Positions 8,129-17,125 of a stretch of DNA of 57,598 bases are shown one piece after another. Both the position numbers and the translations under genes were made by a program. The first letter of the stretch is position 1, and each line of letters opens with the position of its first letter. The DNA comes from an uncultured Clostridia bacterium (GTDB lineage Bacteria > Bacillota > Clostridia > Christensenellales > Borkfalkiaceae), in NCBI GenBank assembly GCA_947598205.1, contig CANQFB010000009.1:1-57598 (forward strand). The letters are read 5' to 3'. The notes under the pieces are model-generated. The model had not been told where the DNA came from, made no database searches, and saw only the letters and a list, made by a program, of their open reading frames with translations.

Positions 8129-9130
8129 ATGGCTCTGTTTGAAGGATATGAGAGAAGGATTGACAAGATCAACTCGGTTTTGAAGGAATACGGCATTTCC
8201 TCCGTCGAGGAATGCAAGGATATTTGCCTTGCCAAGGGCGTCGATTGCGATAAGATCGTGCGCGGCACCCAGCCCATCTGCTTCGAGAATGCGGTCTGGG
8301 CCTACACCGTGGGTGCGGCGATCGCCATCAAGAAGGGCTGTAAGAAGGCGGCGGATGCGGCGGAAGCCATCGGCATCGGCCTGCAATCCTTCTGCATTCC
8401 CGGCTCTGTCGCCGAGAACAGGCAGGTGGGAAGAGGCCACGGCAACCTCGGCAAGATGCTCCTCTCCGAGGAGACGGAATGCTTCTGCTTCCTCGCGGGG
8501 CACGAGAGCTTCGCGGCCGCAGAGGGCGCGATCTCCATTGCGATGAACGCGAACAAGGTGCGCAAGAACCCGCTCCGCGTCATCTTGAACGGGCTCGGCA
8601 AGGATGCGGCGATGATCATCTCCCGCATCAACGGGTTCACCTATTGCGAGACGGTGTTCGACCCCTATACCGAGACGGTGAAGGTCACAAATCAGATCGC
8701 CTATTCCGACGGGCCGCGCTCCAAGGTCAAGTGCTACGGCGCGGACAACGTTCCCGAAGGCGTCGCCATCATGAAGCTCGAGAAGGTCGGCGTCTCCATC
8801 ACGGGCAATTCCACCAATCCCACGCGCTTCCAGCACCCTGTCGCGGGCACGTATAAGAAGTGGTGCGTCGAAAACGGCGTGAAGTACTTCTCCGTCGCCT
8901 CGGGCGGCGGCACGGGCAGGACGCTCCACCCCGACAACATGGCGGCAGGCCCTTCGAGCTACGGCATGACGGACACGATGGGCAGAATGCACTCGGATGC
9001 GCAGTTTGCGGGCTCTTCGTCCGTGCCCGCGCACGTCGAGATGATGGGCCTCATCGGCATGGGCAACAACCCGATGGTCGGCGCGACCGTCGCCGTTGCC
9101 GTCGCCGTGCAGGAAGGCATGTCAAAGTAA
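8129..9130 (+). CDS. GGGtGRT family protein
   Basis: 333 residues. The signature GGGTGRT is present in the last third (SGGGTGRTLHPDNMAAGP). The protein is rich in conserved cysteines (for example CKDICLAKGVDC, CFCFLAGH, IGLQSFCIPG) and glycines. The start at 8129 follows AAGGAGGTGCAAA; longer in-frame starts run back into the previous gene. No biochemical function is established for this family to my knowledge. The strict pairing with a NifU-like scaffold suggests a metal- or Fe-S-dependent role, which is inference. Confidence 0.85.
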   Translation: MALFEGYERRIDKINSVLKEYGISSVEECKDICLAKGVDCDKIVRGTQPICFENAVWAYTVGAAIAIKKGCKKAADAAEAIGIGLQSFCIPGSVAENRQVGRGHGNLGKMLLSEETECFCFLAGHESFAAAEGAISIAMNANKVRKNPLRVILNGLGKDAAMIISRINGFTYCETVFDPYTETVKVTNQIAYSDGPRSKVKCYGADNVPEGVAIMKLEKVGVSITGNSTNPTRFQHPVAGTYKKWCVENGVKYFSVASGGGTGRTLHPDNMAAGPSSYGMTDTMGRMHSDAQFAGSSSVPAHVEMMGLIGMGNNPMVGATVAVAVAVQEGMSK

Positions 9131-9186
9131 GAAAAAGCGGGGAGCGGGCGAACATGCCCGCTCTCTTGATATTTTGGGGGGAAGCC

Positions 9187-10047
9187 ATGAAGAACATCTC
9201 TCGTGCGATGAGTTTTTTCATCGTATTTCTCATCTATGTGTTCGCGGCGGGGGTGGGCGTCGGGATCTACCTCGCACTCCCGTTTTCCTTCTGGTTGAAG
9301 CTCCTCATCGCGGACATGGGCGCCACGGTTTTCGTCTTCATCTTCAGTTTGATCTTTAAGAACGCCTCCGTTTACGATCCGTATTGGAGCGTTCAGCCCA
9401 TCGTCATCGTGCTCGCCTTTGCCCTTCGCGAAGAGCCCCTTACCGCCGTGCACATTCTTCCGCTTACCGCCGTCCTCATATGGGGCGTGCGCCTCACGGC
9501 GAATTGGGCGTACACCTTCCGCGGGCTCGGCTATGAAGATTGGCGGTATCAAATGCTCAAAGAGAAGACGGGCAAGTTCTATCCCTTCGTCAATTTCTTC
9601 GGGATCCACATGGTGCCCACCCTCGTCGTCTACGGGTGCGTGCTCCCCGTGGTGTTCACCTTTGAAGAGAACCCCGCCTTCAATGCGGGGTGCGCCGTCT
9701 TTTTCGCCCTCTCCATTCTCGCCGTCCTCTTGCAGGGCACGGCGGACTGTGAGATGCACGCCTTCAGAAAGAAGGGCACGGGCGGTTTTATCAGGAAGGG
9801 ACTCTGGAAATATTCCCGCCACCCCAACTACCTCGGCGAGATCGCGATGTGGTGGGGCGTTGCGCTTGCCTTTGTCTGCCTGATCCCGCACCGCTGGTAT
9901 CTCATAGCGGGGGCTCTGGCAAACACCCTCCTCTTTCTCTTTGCGAGCATTCCGCTTGCGGATAAGCACCAATCGCGCAAAAGGGGATTTGAGGCATACA
10001 AGCGGAATACCCGCATGCTTCTGCCCGTCTATAAGAAACAAAAATAG
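9187..10047 (+). CDS. DUF1295 integral membrane protein (steroid-reductase/methyltransferase-like fold)
   Basis: 286 residues with about seven hydrophobic segments. The C-terminal part carries GLWKYSRHPNYLGEIAMWWG, the signature shared by DUF1295 proteins, 3-oxo-5-alpha-steroid dehydrogenases and isoprenylcysteine methyltransferases, which binds an NADPH- or SAM-type cofactor. The conserved middle GLGYEDWRYQMLKEKTGKFYPFVNF fits DUF1295. The ribosome site is GGGGGG about 6 nt before the ATG. The GH31 gene starts 9 nt after this one, so they are likely co-transcribed. The substrate is unknown; a lipid is the likeliest guess. Confidence 0.85.
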   Translation: MKNISRAMSFFIVFLIYVFAAGVGVGIYLALPFSFWLKLLIADMGATVFVFIFSLIFKNASVYDPYWSVQPIVIVLAFALREEPLTAVHILPLTAVLIWGVRLTANWAYTFRGLGYEDWRYQMLKEKTGKFYPFVNFFGIHMVPTLVVYGCVLPVVFTFEENPAFNAGCAVFFALSILAVLLQGTADCEMHAFRKKGTGGFIRKGLWKYSRHPNYLGEIAMWWGVALAFVCLIPHRWYLIAGALANTLLFLFASIPLADKHQSRKRGFEAYKRNTRMLLPVYKKQK

Positions 10048-10056
10048 GAGCGAACA

Positions 10057-12501
10057 ATGCGTCTTTTTGATCATCTCGTCGTAGAGACCCGCCCCAAGGC
10101 TCATCCGAAAAATATCGTCTTTTGGCGGGATTACCGCATCACAGTGCTCGGCGAGCGGCTCTTCCGCCTCGAACAGAGCCCTTCTGCAAAATTTCGCGAT
10201 GACGCCACACAAGTGGTATGGTTTCGCGACATGGTACCCACCGATTTTGTCATATTCCAAGACGAAACGTCGTTCACCGTCCAAACTGCGGCATGCAAAC
10301 TCATCCTCCGCGAGAAGCGGGAGGACTGCGCGGTGGAGCTTGACGGGGAGAAGATCGGGCTCGACAACGGGGAAAATCTTTTCGGCACCTACCGCACCCT
10401 CGACGGGTGCGACGGCGATTCCTACGCCTACGGCAAAGTGCCCGATCGGGTCAGGCTCGGAACGGGCGTATGCTCGCGGAGCGGCGTCGCGCTCTTCGAC
10501 GACGCGGCCTCATTGACGCTCGGGGAGGACGGCGAGGTGCGCCCCGAACGCGGGGAGGGGACGGACGAATATATCTTCGCCTTCGGGAAAGATTTCCGCG
10601 GCGCAGTTCGCGCCCTCTATATGCTCACGGGGCCCACGCCCATGATCCCGCGGTATGCCCTCGGGAATTGGTGGAGCCGCTACCACGCCTACAGCGATCG
10701 GGAATATCTCACCCTTCTTGAGAGGTTTCGGGCGCACCGCGTTCCGCTCTCTGTCGCAACGATCGACATGGATTGGCACTATTCCTATTCCGTCGAAGAG
10801 GACTGCGGCCTCAAGGCGACGGGGCGCAATACGCGCGTCTATGGCGTCACGCCCGATAACGTCGGGTGGACGGGCTATACCTGGAACAAGCATCTCTTCC
10901 CCGATCATGCCGCCTTTTTGAAGGAACTCTCGGCGCGCGATCTCAAGGTCACCTTAAACCTGCATCCCTCGGGCGGCGTGCGCTGGTGGGAGGAGCGGTA
11001 CGAGGAGATGTCGCGGGCGATGGGGCGCGATCCCTCAAAATTCCTTCCCGTCGCATTCGACTTCTCCGATCCCGCCTTCATCAACAACTATTTCGCCGTT
11101 TTGCACAGGCCTCTCGAAGAGGAGGGCGTGGAATTCTGGTGGATCGATTGGCAACAGGGAACGCAGTCGGCGATGGAAGGGCTCGACCCGCTCTGGGCGC
11201 TCAACCATTACCACTATCTCGAGGCGAAGAGGGCGCATGCCGCCCCGCTCATCCTATCGCGCTATGCGGGGATCGGGTCGCACCGCTATCCCGTCGGCTT
11301 CTCGGGGGATACCTTCATCACATGGAAGACGCTCGGATACCTTCCCTACTTCACCGCGACGGCCTCCAATATCGGCTATACATGGTGGAGCCACGACATC
11401 GGCGGGCATCAGCAGGGGGAGACGGACGGCGAGCTCTATGTCCGCTTCATCCAGTTCGGCGTGTTCAGCCCCATTTGCCGCCTGCACAGCACCTGCGCGG
11501 AGACGGTCACCAAGGAGCCTTTTGCCTATTCGGGCGGCAAGGGGGAGATCGCCGCAAACTATCTCCGCCTCCGCCACCGTCTCGTTCCCTACCTCTATAC
11601 GGCGGCGCACCGCACGCACGAAGAGGGCATCGCGCTCATCGAGCCACTTTACTATCGGAATGTTGAGGAAGATGCCTACCGCTTTGAAAACGAGTACTAT
11701 TTCGGGAGCGAATTGCTCGTCGCCCCCGTCACCGAGAAGAGCGGCCGCGACGGCTATGCCCGCGTGAAAATATGGCTGCCCGAGGGCACATGGACCGATC
11801 TTTGCACGGGCGAACACTTCGAGATCGGAGCGGGCGGGCAGAAGAAGACGCTTCTTCGCACCCTCGACGAGATGCCCGTCTTCGCCGGGTCGGGCGCGGT
11901 TTTGCCCCTTGCCGAAGACGAGGGAAACGGCGTGAAGAACCCCGAAAGACTTGAAGTGCGCGTCTTCTGCGGCGATGGCCGCTACACGCTCTATGAAGAT
12001 ACCATGTCTGAAGATGGCGTGCAAGAATTCTATACCGATTTCGACATGATAGGGGGTGATGGCGTGCAGAGGCTCACGATCTCCTCCCGCGGGAACGCGG
12101 CGGTCCTGCCCGAAAAACGGCGTTTGGTCGTGCGGTTTGCCGACGTCCCCGAAGGGAAGATCAGAATGTTTACAGACGGCGAAGAGGGGGAGATCGCCCC
12201 TTTGCTTTCGGACGAGCTCGCCGTGGAATTTTTCTTCGAGGCGGGGAGAGAATATGTCCTCGAGGCCGCCTTTGTTCCCCCGACCGCCGTACAACGGCTC
12301 ATCCGTTCCGCCCGCCGCATCCTGACGCGCGCGGAATGCAACAACGACCGCAAGGAGGCCGTGTGGCAGACCGTCCGCCACGCGGAGACGGTATCCGAAT
12401 ATGCCTCTGCGGTGCGCCTCTCCATGCTTCCCGCGCCGGTGAAGGCCCGCCTTCTGGAGGCTGTCCCCAAACGCCGCCGAAGGATCAGGAGACAGCATTG
12501 A
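10057..12501 (+). CDS. GH31 family alpha-glycosidase
   Basis: 814 residues. The (beta/alpha)8 core shows IDMDWH, the nucleophile region FWWIDWQQG (Asp364) and the acid/base region SHDIGGHQQGETDGELYVRFIQFG (Asp447), followed by SPICRLHST, all in the order expected of GH31. An N-terminal galactose-mutarotase-like beta domain and C-terminal beta domains flank the core. A basic tail of about 70 residues (ending KRRRRIRRQH) is beyond the usual fold. No signal peptide is seen, so it is probably cytoplasmic and acts on imported alpha-glucosides or alpha-xylosides; the exact specificity cannot be read. AGGAG overlaps the stop of the preceding gene. Confidence 0.92.
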   Translation: MRLFDHLVVETRPKAHPKNIVFWRDYRITVLGERLFRLEQSPSAKFRDDATQVVWFRDMVPTDFVIFQDETSFTVQTAACKLILREKREDCAVELDGEKIGLDNGENLFGTYRTLDGCDGDSYAYGKVPDRVRLGTGVCSRSGVALFDDAASLTLGEDGEVRPERGEGTDEYIFAFGKDFRGAVRALYMLTGPTPMIPRYALGNWWSRYHAYSDREYLTLLERFRAHRVPLSVATIDMDWHYSYSVEEDCGLKATGRNTRVYGVTPDNVGWTGYTWNKHLFPDHAAFLKELSARDLKVTLNLHPSGGVRWWEERYEEMSRAMGRDPSKFLPVAFDFSDPAFINNYFAVLHRPLEEEGVEFWWIDWQQGTQSAMEGLDPLWALNHYHYLEAKRAHAAPLILSRYAGIGSHRYPVGFSGDTFITWKTLGYLPYFTATASNIGYTWWSHDIGGHQQGETDGELYVRFIQFGVFSPICRLHSTCAETVTKEPFAYSGGKGEIAANYLRLRHRLVPYLYTAAHRTHEEGIALIEPLYYRNVEEDAYRFENEYYFGSELLVAPVTEKSGRDGYARVKIWLPEGTWTDLCTGEHFEIGAGGQKKTLLRTLDEMPVFAGSGAVLPLAEDEGNGVKNPERLEVRVFCGDGRYTLYEDTMSEDGVQEFYTDFDMIGGDGVQRLTISSRGNAAVLPEKRRLVVRFADVPEGKIRMFTDGEEGEIAPLLSDELAVEFFFEAGREYVLEAAFVPPTAVQRLIRSARRILTRAECNNDRKEAVWQTVRHAETVSEYASAVRLSMLPAPVKARLLEAVPKRRRRIRRQH

Positions 12502-12506
12502 CGATC

Positions 12507-12538
12507 GCGCCGACGCCCCCGCGCCGGCGCTGTTTTTT
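12507..12538 (+). terminator. Terminator after the GH31 gene
   Basis: Stem 12507-12516 with 12521-12530 (GC-rich, one mismatch), followed by TGTTTTTT. Confidence 0.8.
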
Positions 12539-12565
12539 ATAGGAATCTTCTTCTTCCCGCAAAAA

Positions 12566-12641
12566 TGTAACACGAAGTTTACGCTTTTTTCGGCTTTTTC
12601 AAGCGCAGTTGATAGACGCCGCCCCGTCTTCGTGTTACAAT
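12566..12641 (+). promoter_or_regulatory. Widely spaced 12-bp inverted repeat and extended -10 promoter
   Basis: TGTAACACGAAG at 12566-12577 is the exact reverse complement of CTTCGTGTTACA at 12628-12639. The second copy overlaps an extended -10 element, TGTTACAAT (12633-12641), in front of the XRE gene. The pair could be two operator half-sites that loop, probably for autoregulation. Confidence 0.55.
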
Positions 12642-12676
12642 ACGGGCAAGCTATTTGATGAGAAAAGGAGGATGGA

Positions 12677-13159
12677 ATGCAACTCGGAGAAAAGATCTAT
12701 ACATTGCGGACGCGTGCGGGTTACTCACAGGAGAACTTTGCGGAGGCTCTCGGCGTATCGCGGCAATCGGTGAGCAGGTGGGAGAACGATACCGCCATGC
12801 CGGATACGGAATATCTCGTGAAGATGTGCCGTCTTCTCGGGACTTCTTTAGACGGGCTTATGCTCGAAGAAGATCTCCCTTACACAGAAGAAAAGCCACC
12901 CATGTCCGCAGAAGAAGTACAAAAAAGGAATTCTTTGGAGAAATTCTCGCTTATCGGTTTTATTCTTTCCTTCTTTGTGTGCGTTGCGGGGCTCGTGATC
13001 AGCGCCGTCGCCGTAGCAAGGGGGAGGCGGGCGGAGGAGATCCCCCTGCGGGCGGTCGCGGGAACGGCGATCGGCGCGGCGGGGAGCTTCTTTCTCCTCA
13101 TCGCACTCGTCCTGATCGTTGTATTTTCCGTTGTGGCGGGACGGGGAGGGGCGGTATGA
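12677..13159 (+). CDS. XRE-family regulator with C-terminal membrane segments
   Basis: 160 residues. An N-terminal XRE helix-turn-helix (LGEKIYTLRTRAGYSQENFAEALGVSRQSVSRWEN) is joined by a short linker to two hydrophobic segments (about 98-120 and 131-155). Such membrane-anchored XRE proteins are common in Clostridia; the trigger is unknown. The start follows AAAAGGAGG. The next gene overlaps by 4 nt (ATGA), so the two proteins are probably made together and may form one regulatory unit. Confidence 0.88.
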   Translation: MQLGEKIYTLRTRAGYSQENFAEALGVSRQSVSRWENDTAMPDTEYLVKMCRLLGTSLDGLMLEEDLPYTEEKPPMSAEEVQKRNSLEKFSLIGFILSFFVCVAGLVISAVAVARGRRAEEIPLRAVAGTAIGAAGSFFLLIALVLIVVFSVVAGRGGAV

Positions 13160-13656
13160 CTGTAAAACGCTGTATTTTGGGAACGCTCGCGGGCGTGATC
13201 TTTGCGCTCGGCGTCTATTTTGTGGCCGAAGCGGCCGTCGCTTATATGCGGGCGGATGTCGGCGGAGGCGGGGGAACGCTCTCCGATTGGCTCTTTGAGC
13301 TGATCATGCTCCAACGGCGCAATGCGTTGCTGTTTGACCTATGCGACGCGCTCTGGTTTTTGCGCTTGATCCCCGCTCTCGCGGTCTTCGATCTTCTTTT
13401 TTGCGTTGCGGGAAAGAAATTTTCCGCGGGTATGCTCGGCGTTGCGCTCGCATGTTTTGCCGTTCTCATTCTCTCCTTGGCGGCAGAACCGCTCGACGTC
13501 TATGCGCGCAAGTATCTCCTCGAGGGCTCCCTTTCCGCAGGGGAAACGCAGACCCTTGCCGCTGCCGTGGGGGCATGCAAGCTCCTCGTCCTGTGCTGTA
13601 TGGCGGGACTTTCCGCCGCCTATATCGCCTTAAAGCGCAAGCATTATCGCCGTTGA
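13156..13656 (+). CDS. Small integral membrane protein, partner of the XRE protein
   Basis: 166 residues with four predicted membrane segments and a glycine-rich loop (VGGGGGTLSDW). It overlaps the XRE gene by ATGA, which indicates translational coupling. No recognised domain. It may sense or tether the regulator; this is inferred only from the overlap. Confidence 0.75.
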   Translation: MTVKRCILGTLAGVIFALGVYFVAEAAVAYMRADVGGGGGTLSDWLFELIMLQRRNALLFDLCDALWFLRLIPALAVFDLLFCVAGKKFSAGMLGVALACFAVLILSLAAEPLDVYARKYLLEGSLSAGETQTLAAAVGACKLLVLCCMAGLSAAYIALKRKHYRR

Positions 13657-13663
13657 ACGAAGA

Positions 13664-13692
13664 GCCGCCGCGGGCAAAATGCGCGCGGCGGC
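13664..13692. terminator. GC-rich hairpin between convergent genes
   Basis: Nine-base-pair stem GCCGCCGCG / CGCGGCGGC (13664-13672 with 13684-13692) and an 11-nt loop. There is no long T run, so its strength as a terminator is uncertain. Confidence 0.5.
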
Positions 13693-13740
13693 AAAGGTCG
13701 GATCACAGGCATGGGTGGGGCGAAAGGGCTGAAGCGCTTA

Positions 13741-15036
13741 TTAGAGCATCACAAGTTGCAGAACGCCGAGCGCGGCCGCGAGCGCGGGAATGGAGACGGC
13801 GGCGCCGTACATCACAAATTTTCCGTACCCGTATTTCACCCCGTGGCGGGAGAGAATGGAGCTCCACATGAGCCCCGCCAGCGCGCCCACGGGCGTGAGG
13901 AGGGCGCCGAGATTGGAACCGACGACCGTCGCGAAGACGGCGGGGAGCGACCCCGATCCCTCCAGAACGGAGGAGAAGAGCACGCTCATCGGAATGTTGT
14001 TCACGAGGTTGGAGGCGGCGAAGGAGGAGAGGCCGTATTTGAGGACGGGCAGGCCGTTTCCGAAGAACTGCCCGATGGCGTCCGTCACGCCCCGCGTATC
14101 GAGGGCTACCACCATCACGAACATGGAGAGCACGAAGGGGATGAGCTCGTAGGGGGCGCGCTTCAGGCAGCCGAGGAGGACGCGCGGCCTTTCCTTTTTT
14201 ATAATAGAATAGACGCACGTGAAGAGGAACAGGCTTCCCACGGCGCAGAGGGAGACGATCCACATGGGGAGTCCGAAGTACGGCCCGACGGCGAGGAGGA
14301 CGGTGCAGGCCGCAAGGTGGGCGACGCCCACGCCGAGCAGGACCTTATCGGGCATTTCAACGACCTCTTCGCACCGCTCGATGGGGGCGGAGAGTTTCTT
14401 TCTGAACAGGAGCCACAAGACGAGCAGGGCGACGCCGCCCGCGCACACGGTGGGGGCGATCATGTATTCGAGATAGGAGAAGAAGTCCACGCCGAACGCG
14501 CTCGCGAGGTAGATGTTGGTGGGATTGCCGATGATGAGCGCCATGCTCCATGTGTTGGCGGCCGCAAATTCGGCGACGAGATAGGGCACGGGGTCGATCT
14601 TCGCATGTTTGGCAAAATAGCAGATGAAGGGCGTGAACGATAGAATGATGATGTCGTTCGAGGTAAACACGGTGAGCGCCGAGACGGTGAGGTAGAGCAG
14701 GAAGAAGAGCTTTTTCTGGCTCGTGCCCGATTTCCTCAAGACGAAGTTCGCAAAGAAGTGAAAGAAGCCGAGTTCGTCCAAAAAGACGGAGAGCACCGTC
14801 ATCGCAAGAAAGAGGGCGAGGATCTTGAGGGGGTTGACGGCGGTATCGGCGATGAGCGCAGAGCCCACGGCGGCGGGGCTCACCTGCCCGCTCGCGAGAA
14901 GGACGCACGCGCCGAGGAGGGCGACGACCCAAAAGGAGGAGATGCGCACCCTGCCGAGCTTTATCTTGGGCAAAAAGAGCACGGCGAGGATCATGCAGAT
15001 GCAAGTCACGGCGAAGATGGAAAGCGTTGCGGCCAT
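13741..15036 (-). CDS. ArsB/NhaD-like permease (ion transporter superfamily)
   Basis: 431 residues, strongly hydrophobic, about 10-11 membrane segments. Conserved signatures of the ArsB/CitMHS/NhaD ion-transporter superfamily include FTSNDIIILSFTPFI and ALIIGNPTNIYLA in the first half and AASNLVNNIPMSVLFSS with GSNLGALLTPVGALAG in the second, giving the inverted-repeat layout. The substrate cannot be told: arsenite, sodium or a carboxylate are all possible, and no arsR or arsC gene lies nearby. The start has GAGGA upstream and a good promoter (15113-15085, minus strand). Confidence 0.85.
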   Translation of the reverse strand: MAATLSIFAVTCICMILAVLFLPKIKLGRVRISSFWVVALLGACVLLASGQVSPAAVGSALIADTAVNPLKILALFLAMTVLSVFLDELGFFHFFANFVLRKSGTSQKKLFFLLYLTVSALTVFTSNDIIILSFTPFICYFAKHAKIDPVPYLVAEFAAANTWSMALIIGNPTNIYLASAFGVDFFSYLEYMIAPTVCAGGVALLVLWLLFRKKLSAPIERCEEVVEMPDKVLLGVGVAHLAACTVLLAVGPYFGLPMWIVSLCAVGSLFLFTCVYSIIKKERPRVLLGCLKRAPYELIPFVLSMFVMVVALDTRGVTDAIGQFFGNGLPVLKYGLSSFAASNLVNNIPMSVLFSSVLEGSGSLPAVFATVVGSNLGALLTPVGALAGLMWSSILSRHGVKYGYGKFVMYGAAVSIPALAAALGVLQLVML

Positions 15037-15084
15037 CGGGTTCCTCTTTTCTCCCCGAAAAAGAGGGGGGAGACAACGGCGCTT

Positions 15085-15113
15085 ATTTTAGCACGCCCCC
15101 GAAAGATTGTCAA
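15085..15113 (-). promoter_or_regulatory. Promoter of the permease gene
   Basis: Minus strand TTGACA (15113-15108), 17-bp spacer, TAAAAT (15090-15085). Confidence 0.75.
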
Positions 15114-15212
15114 ACAAATGCGGGCAAAAGGCGCATTCGGCATGAAAATTGTTTTTTCGGCAGAAATATTCGGAAAAATCCCAAAAAAATTTCAAAAAAA
15201 GCATGCAAAAAG

Positions 15213-15241
15213 TTGACAGGCACTTGACCTTGTGATATTCT
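15213..15241 (+). promoter_or_regulatory. Main promoter of the ribosomal S10 operon
   Basis: TTGACA (15213-15218), 17-bp spacer, TATTCT (15236-15241). The predicted start near 15248 gives a leader of about 260 nt before rpsJ. Confidence 0.8.
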
Positions 15242-15247
15242 AAATAA

Positions 15248-15507
15248 GGCTGTATCTCCATGTGCAGATGATTTCGTCTGCCTTGAAGTGCGTGTAGGGT
15301 TGAGGCGGGAAGTTACTGAAAAATCGAGGACGAAAGCCCCTCGGCAGATAATTTCCGCTGACAAATGTGGGACATCGATTCCTGCGACGAACCGAGGCTT
15401 TTGCGAAAAACACCGCAAAACGAGTGTTTTTTTGATGAGAATGCTTCGACACGCACGGATGCGTTGATGCAGACTAACAAGTTCGTATAAAGAGAAGGAG
15501 CAAAAAA
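15248..15507 (+). promoter_or_regulatory. Structured leader of the S10 operon (candidate autoregulatory RNA)
   Basis: The leader contains a hairpin at 15264-15281 (GCAGATG / CGTCTGC), a larger arm pairing GGCGGGAAGTT near 15303-15313 with AATTTCCGCTG near 15350-15360 around a GAGG...CCTC stem, and a TTTTGCG/CGCAAAA stem near 15409-15421 followed by GTGTTTTTTT near 15424-15433, which resembles an early terminator. Ribosomal protein leaders of this kind usually bind an operon product such as L4 or S10; the ligand here is not established. Confidence 0.55.
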
Positions 15508-15807
15508 ATGGCAAGTCAGAAAATCAGGATCAAACTTTCGGCGTACGACCACGAACTCGTGGACCAGGCCGCGAGCCGCATCGTCGAGACGATGCAAAAG
15601 GGCGGCGCGAAGATCTCGGGGCCCATCCCCCTTCCCACGGAGAGGGAGATCATCACCATCCTCCGCAGTCCCCATAAAGATAAGGATTCGCGCGAGCAGT
15701 TCGAGCTCCGCACCTACAAGAGGATCATCGACATCTATTCGCCCAACGCGAAACTTCTCGACAGCATCCATCTTCCCGCGGGCGTCGACATCAAAGTGAA
15801 GTTGTAA
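15508..15807 (+). CDS. rpsJ: 30S ribosomal protein S10
   Basis: 99 residues, full length. The conserved segment [33 protein letters not shown] and the end VDIKVKL identify S10, which also acts in transcription antitermination with NusB. First gene of the block, with AGAAGGAG before the ATG. A hairpin (TACTGCC...GCGGTA) lies in the 55-nt gap before rplC and may set the relative output of the two genes. Confidence 0.98.
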   Translation: MASQKIRIKLSAYDHELVDQAASRIVETMQKGGAKISGPIPLPTEREIITILRSPHKDKDSREQFELRTYKRIIDIYSPNAKLLDSIHLPAGVDIKVKL

Positions 15808-15862
15808 TACTGCCGTGTGCGGTATTCGCGATATATAAAAGGAAAAGGAGTGAACTTTATCA

Positions 15863-16486
15863 ATGAGTAAAGCAATCATCGGCCGCAAAGTGGGCATGAC
15901 CCAGATCTTTGCGGAAGACGGGAAGGTCATTCCCGTCACGGTCGTGGAAGCGGGGCCCTGTCCCGTCGTTCAGGTGAAGACGGTCGAGTCCGACGGCTAC
16001 GCGGCCCTCAAGCTCGGCTTTCTCCCCGCGAAGGAGAAGGCGCTCTCAAAGCCCGACCTCGGCCAGTTCAAGAAGGCGGGGGTCAAGCCCTGCAAGGTCC
16101 TCAAGGAAGTCAAGGGGCTCGAAGGTTACAAAGTCGGCGACTTCGTAAAGGCAGACATCTTTGCCGCGGGCGACAAAGTGGACGTCTCGGGCGTCAGCAA
16201 GGGCCACGGCTTCACGGGCGTCATCAAGAGATGGAACCAGCACCGCCTCAAAGAGACGCACGGCGTCGGCCCCGTACACAGGGAACCCGGCTCCATGGGG
16301 TCCATCAGCGATCCCTCGCGCGTGTTCAAGCATAAGCACCTCGCCGGGCAGTACGGCGTCGAGAACGTCACCGTGCAGAACCTCGAGATCGTGCGCGTAG
16401 ACACAGGCCGCAACGCCATCCTCATCAAGGGCGCCGTTCCCGGCCCCAAGGGTAGCGTCGTGACGATCAGAACGACCGTGAAGTAA
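15863..16486 (+). CDS. rplC: 50S ribosomal protein L3
   Basis: 207 residues. Starts MSKAIIGRKVGMTQIF and contains the conserved KGHGFTGVIKRW and GSMGSISDPSRVFKHKHLAGQYG loop that reaches the peptidyl transferase centre. AAAAGGAG lies upstream. Part of the S10 operon. Confidence 0.98.
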   Translation: MSKAIIGRKVGMTQIFAEDGKVIPVTVVEAGPCPVVQVKTVESDGYAALKLGFLPAKEKALSKPDLGQFKKAGVKPCKVLKEVKGLEGYKVGDFVKADIFAAGDKVDVSGVSKGHGFTGVIKRWNQHRLKETHGVGPVHREPGSMGSISDPSRVFKHKHLAGQYGVENVTVQNLEIVRVDTGRNAILIKGAVPGPKGSVVTIRTTVK

Positions 16487-16500
16487 TAAGGAGCAAGACT

Positions 16501-17124
16501 ATGGCAAACGTGAAAGTTTATAATATGAAAGGCGCGGAGGTCGGCTCCATCGAACTGAACGACGCCGTTTTCGGCGCCGAGTATAACGAACCGCTCATCC
16601 ATCAGGCGGTCGTCACCTACCTCGCCAACCAGAGGCAGGGCACGAAGTCGGCGCTCACGAGAACGGAAGTGCGCGGCGGCGGCGTAAAACCTTACCGCCA
16701 GAAGGGCACGGGCAGAGCGCGTCAGGGCTCCATCCGCGCACCGCAGTGGATCAAGGGCGGCGTCGTGTTCGCACCCAAGCCCCGCGACTTCACCAAGAAG
16801 ATGAACGTTGCGGCCCGCCGCGGCGCCCTCGTCTCGGCCCTCTCCAAGAAGGTCGCAGACGGCGAGCTCCTCGTCGTGGATTCCCTTACCGTCACCGCTC
16901 CCAAGACCAAGGAGATGGAGGCGTTCAGGAAGGCGCTCCATCTTGAGAAGCGCACCGTCGTCGTCATGGACGAGGCCGATCCCGACGTGATCCTCGCGGC
17001 ACGCAACCTTCCCACCCTCCACACGATCTCCGTGGACGAGATCAACACCTATGAGATCGTCGCGAACTCCGTCGTGGTGCTCACGAAGGGTTCGGTGAAA
17101 AAACTCGAGGAGGCTTACTGCTGA
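16501..17124 (+). CDS. rplD: 50S ribosomal protein L4
   Basis: 207 residues. The extended tunnel loop KPYRQKGTGRARQGSIRAPQW and the C-terminal globular part are intact. L4 is often the autoregulator of this operon, so it is one candidate ligand for the leader at 15248-15507. AAGGAG precedes the ATG. Confidence 0.98.
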   Translation: MANVKVYNMKGAEVGSIELNDAVFGAEYNEPLIHQAVVTYLANQRQGTKSALTRTEVRGGGVKPYRQKGTGRARQGSIRAPQWIKGGVVFAPKPRDFTKKMNVAARRGALVSALSKKVADGELLVVDSLTVTAPKTKEMEAFRKALHLEKRTVVVMDEADPDVILAARNLPTLHTISVDEINTYEIVANSVVVLTKGSVKKLEEAYC

Positions 17125-17125
17125 T

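Noticed and set aside
13741..15036. Arsenite pump ArsB by name
   Set aside because: The fold fits the wider ion-transporter superfamily, but there is no arsR, arsC or arsenic-linked neighbour, so the substrate is left open.
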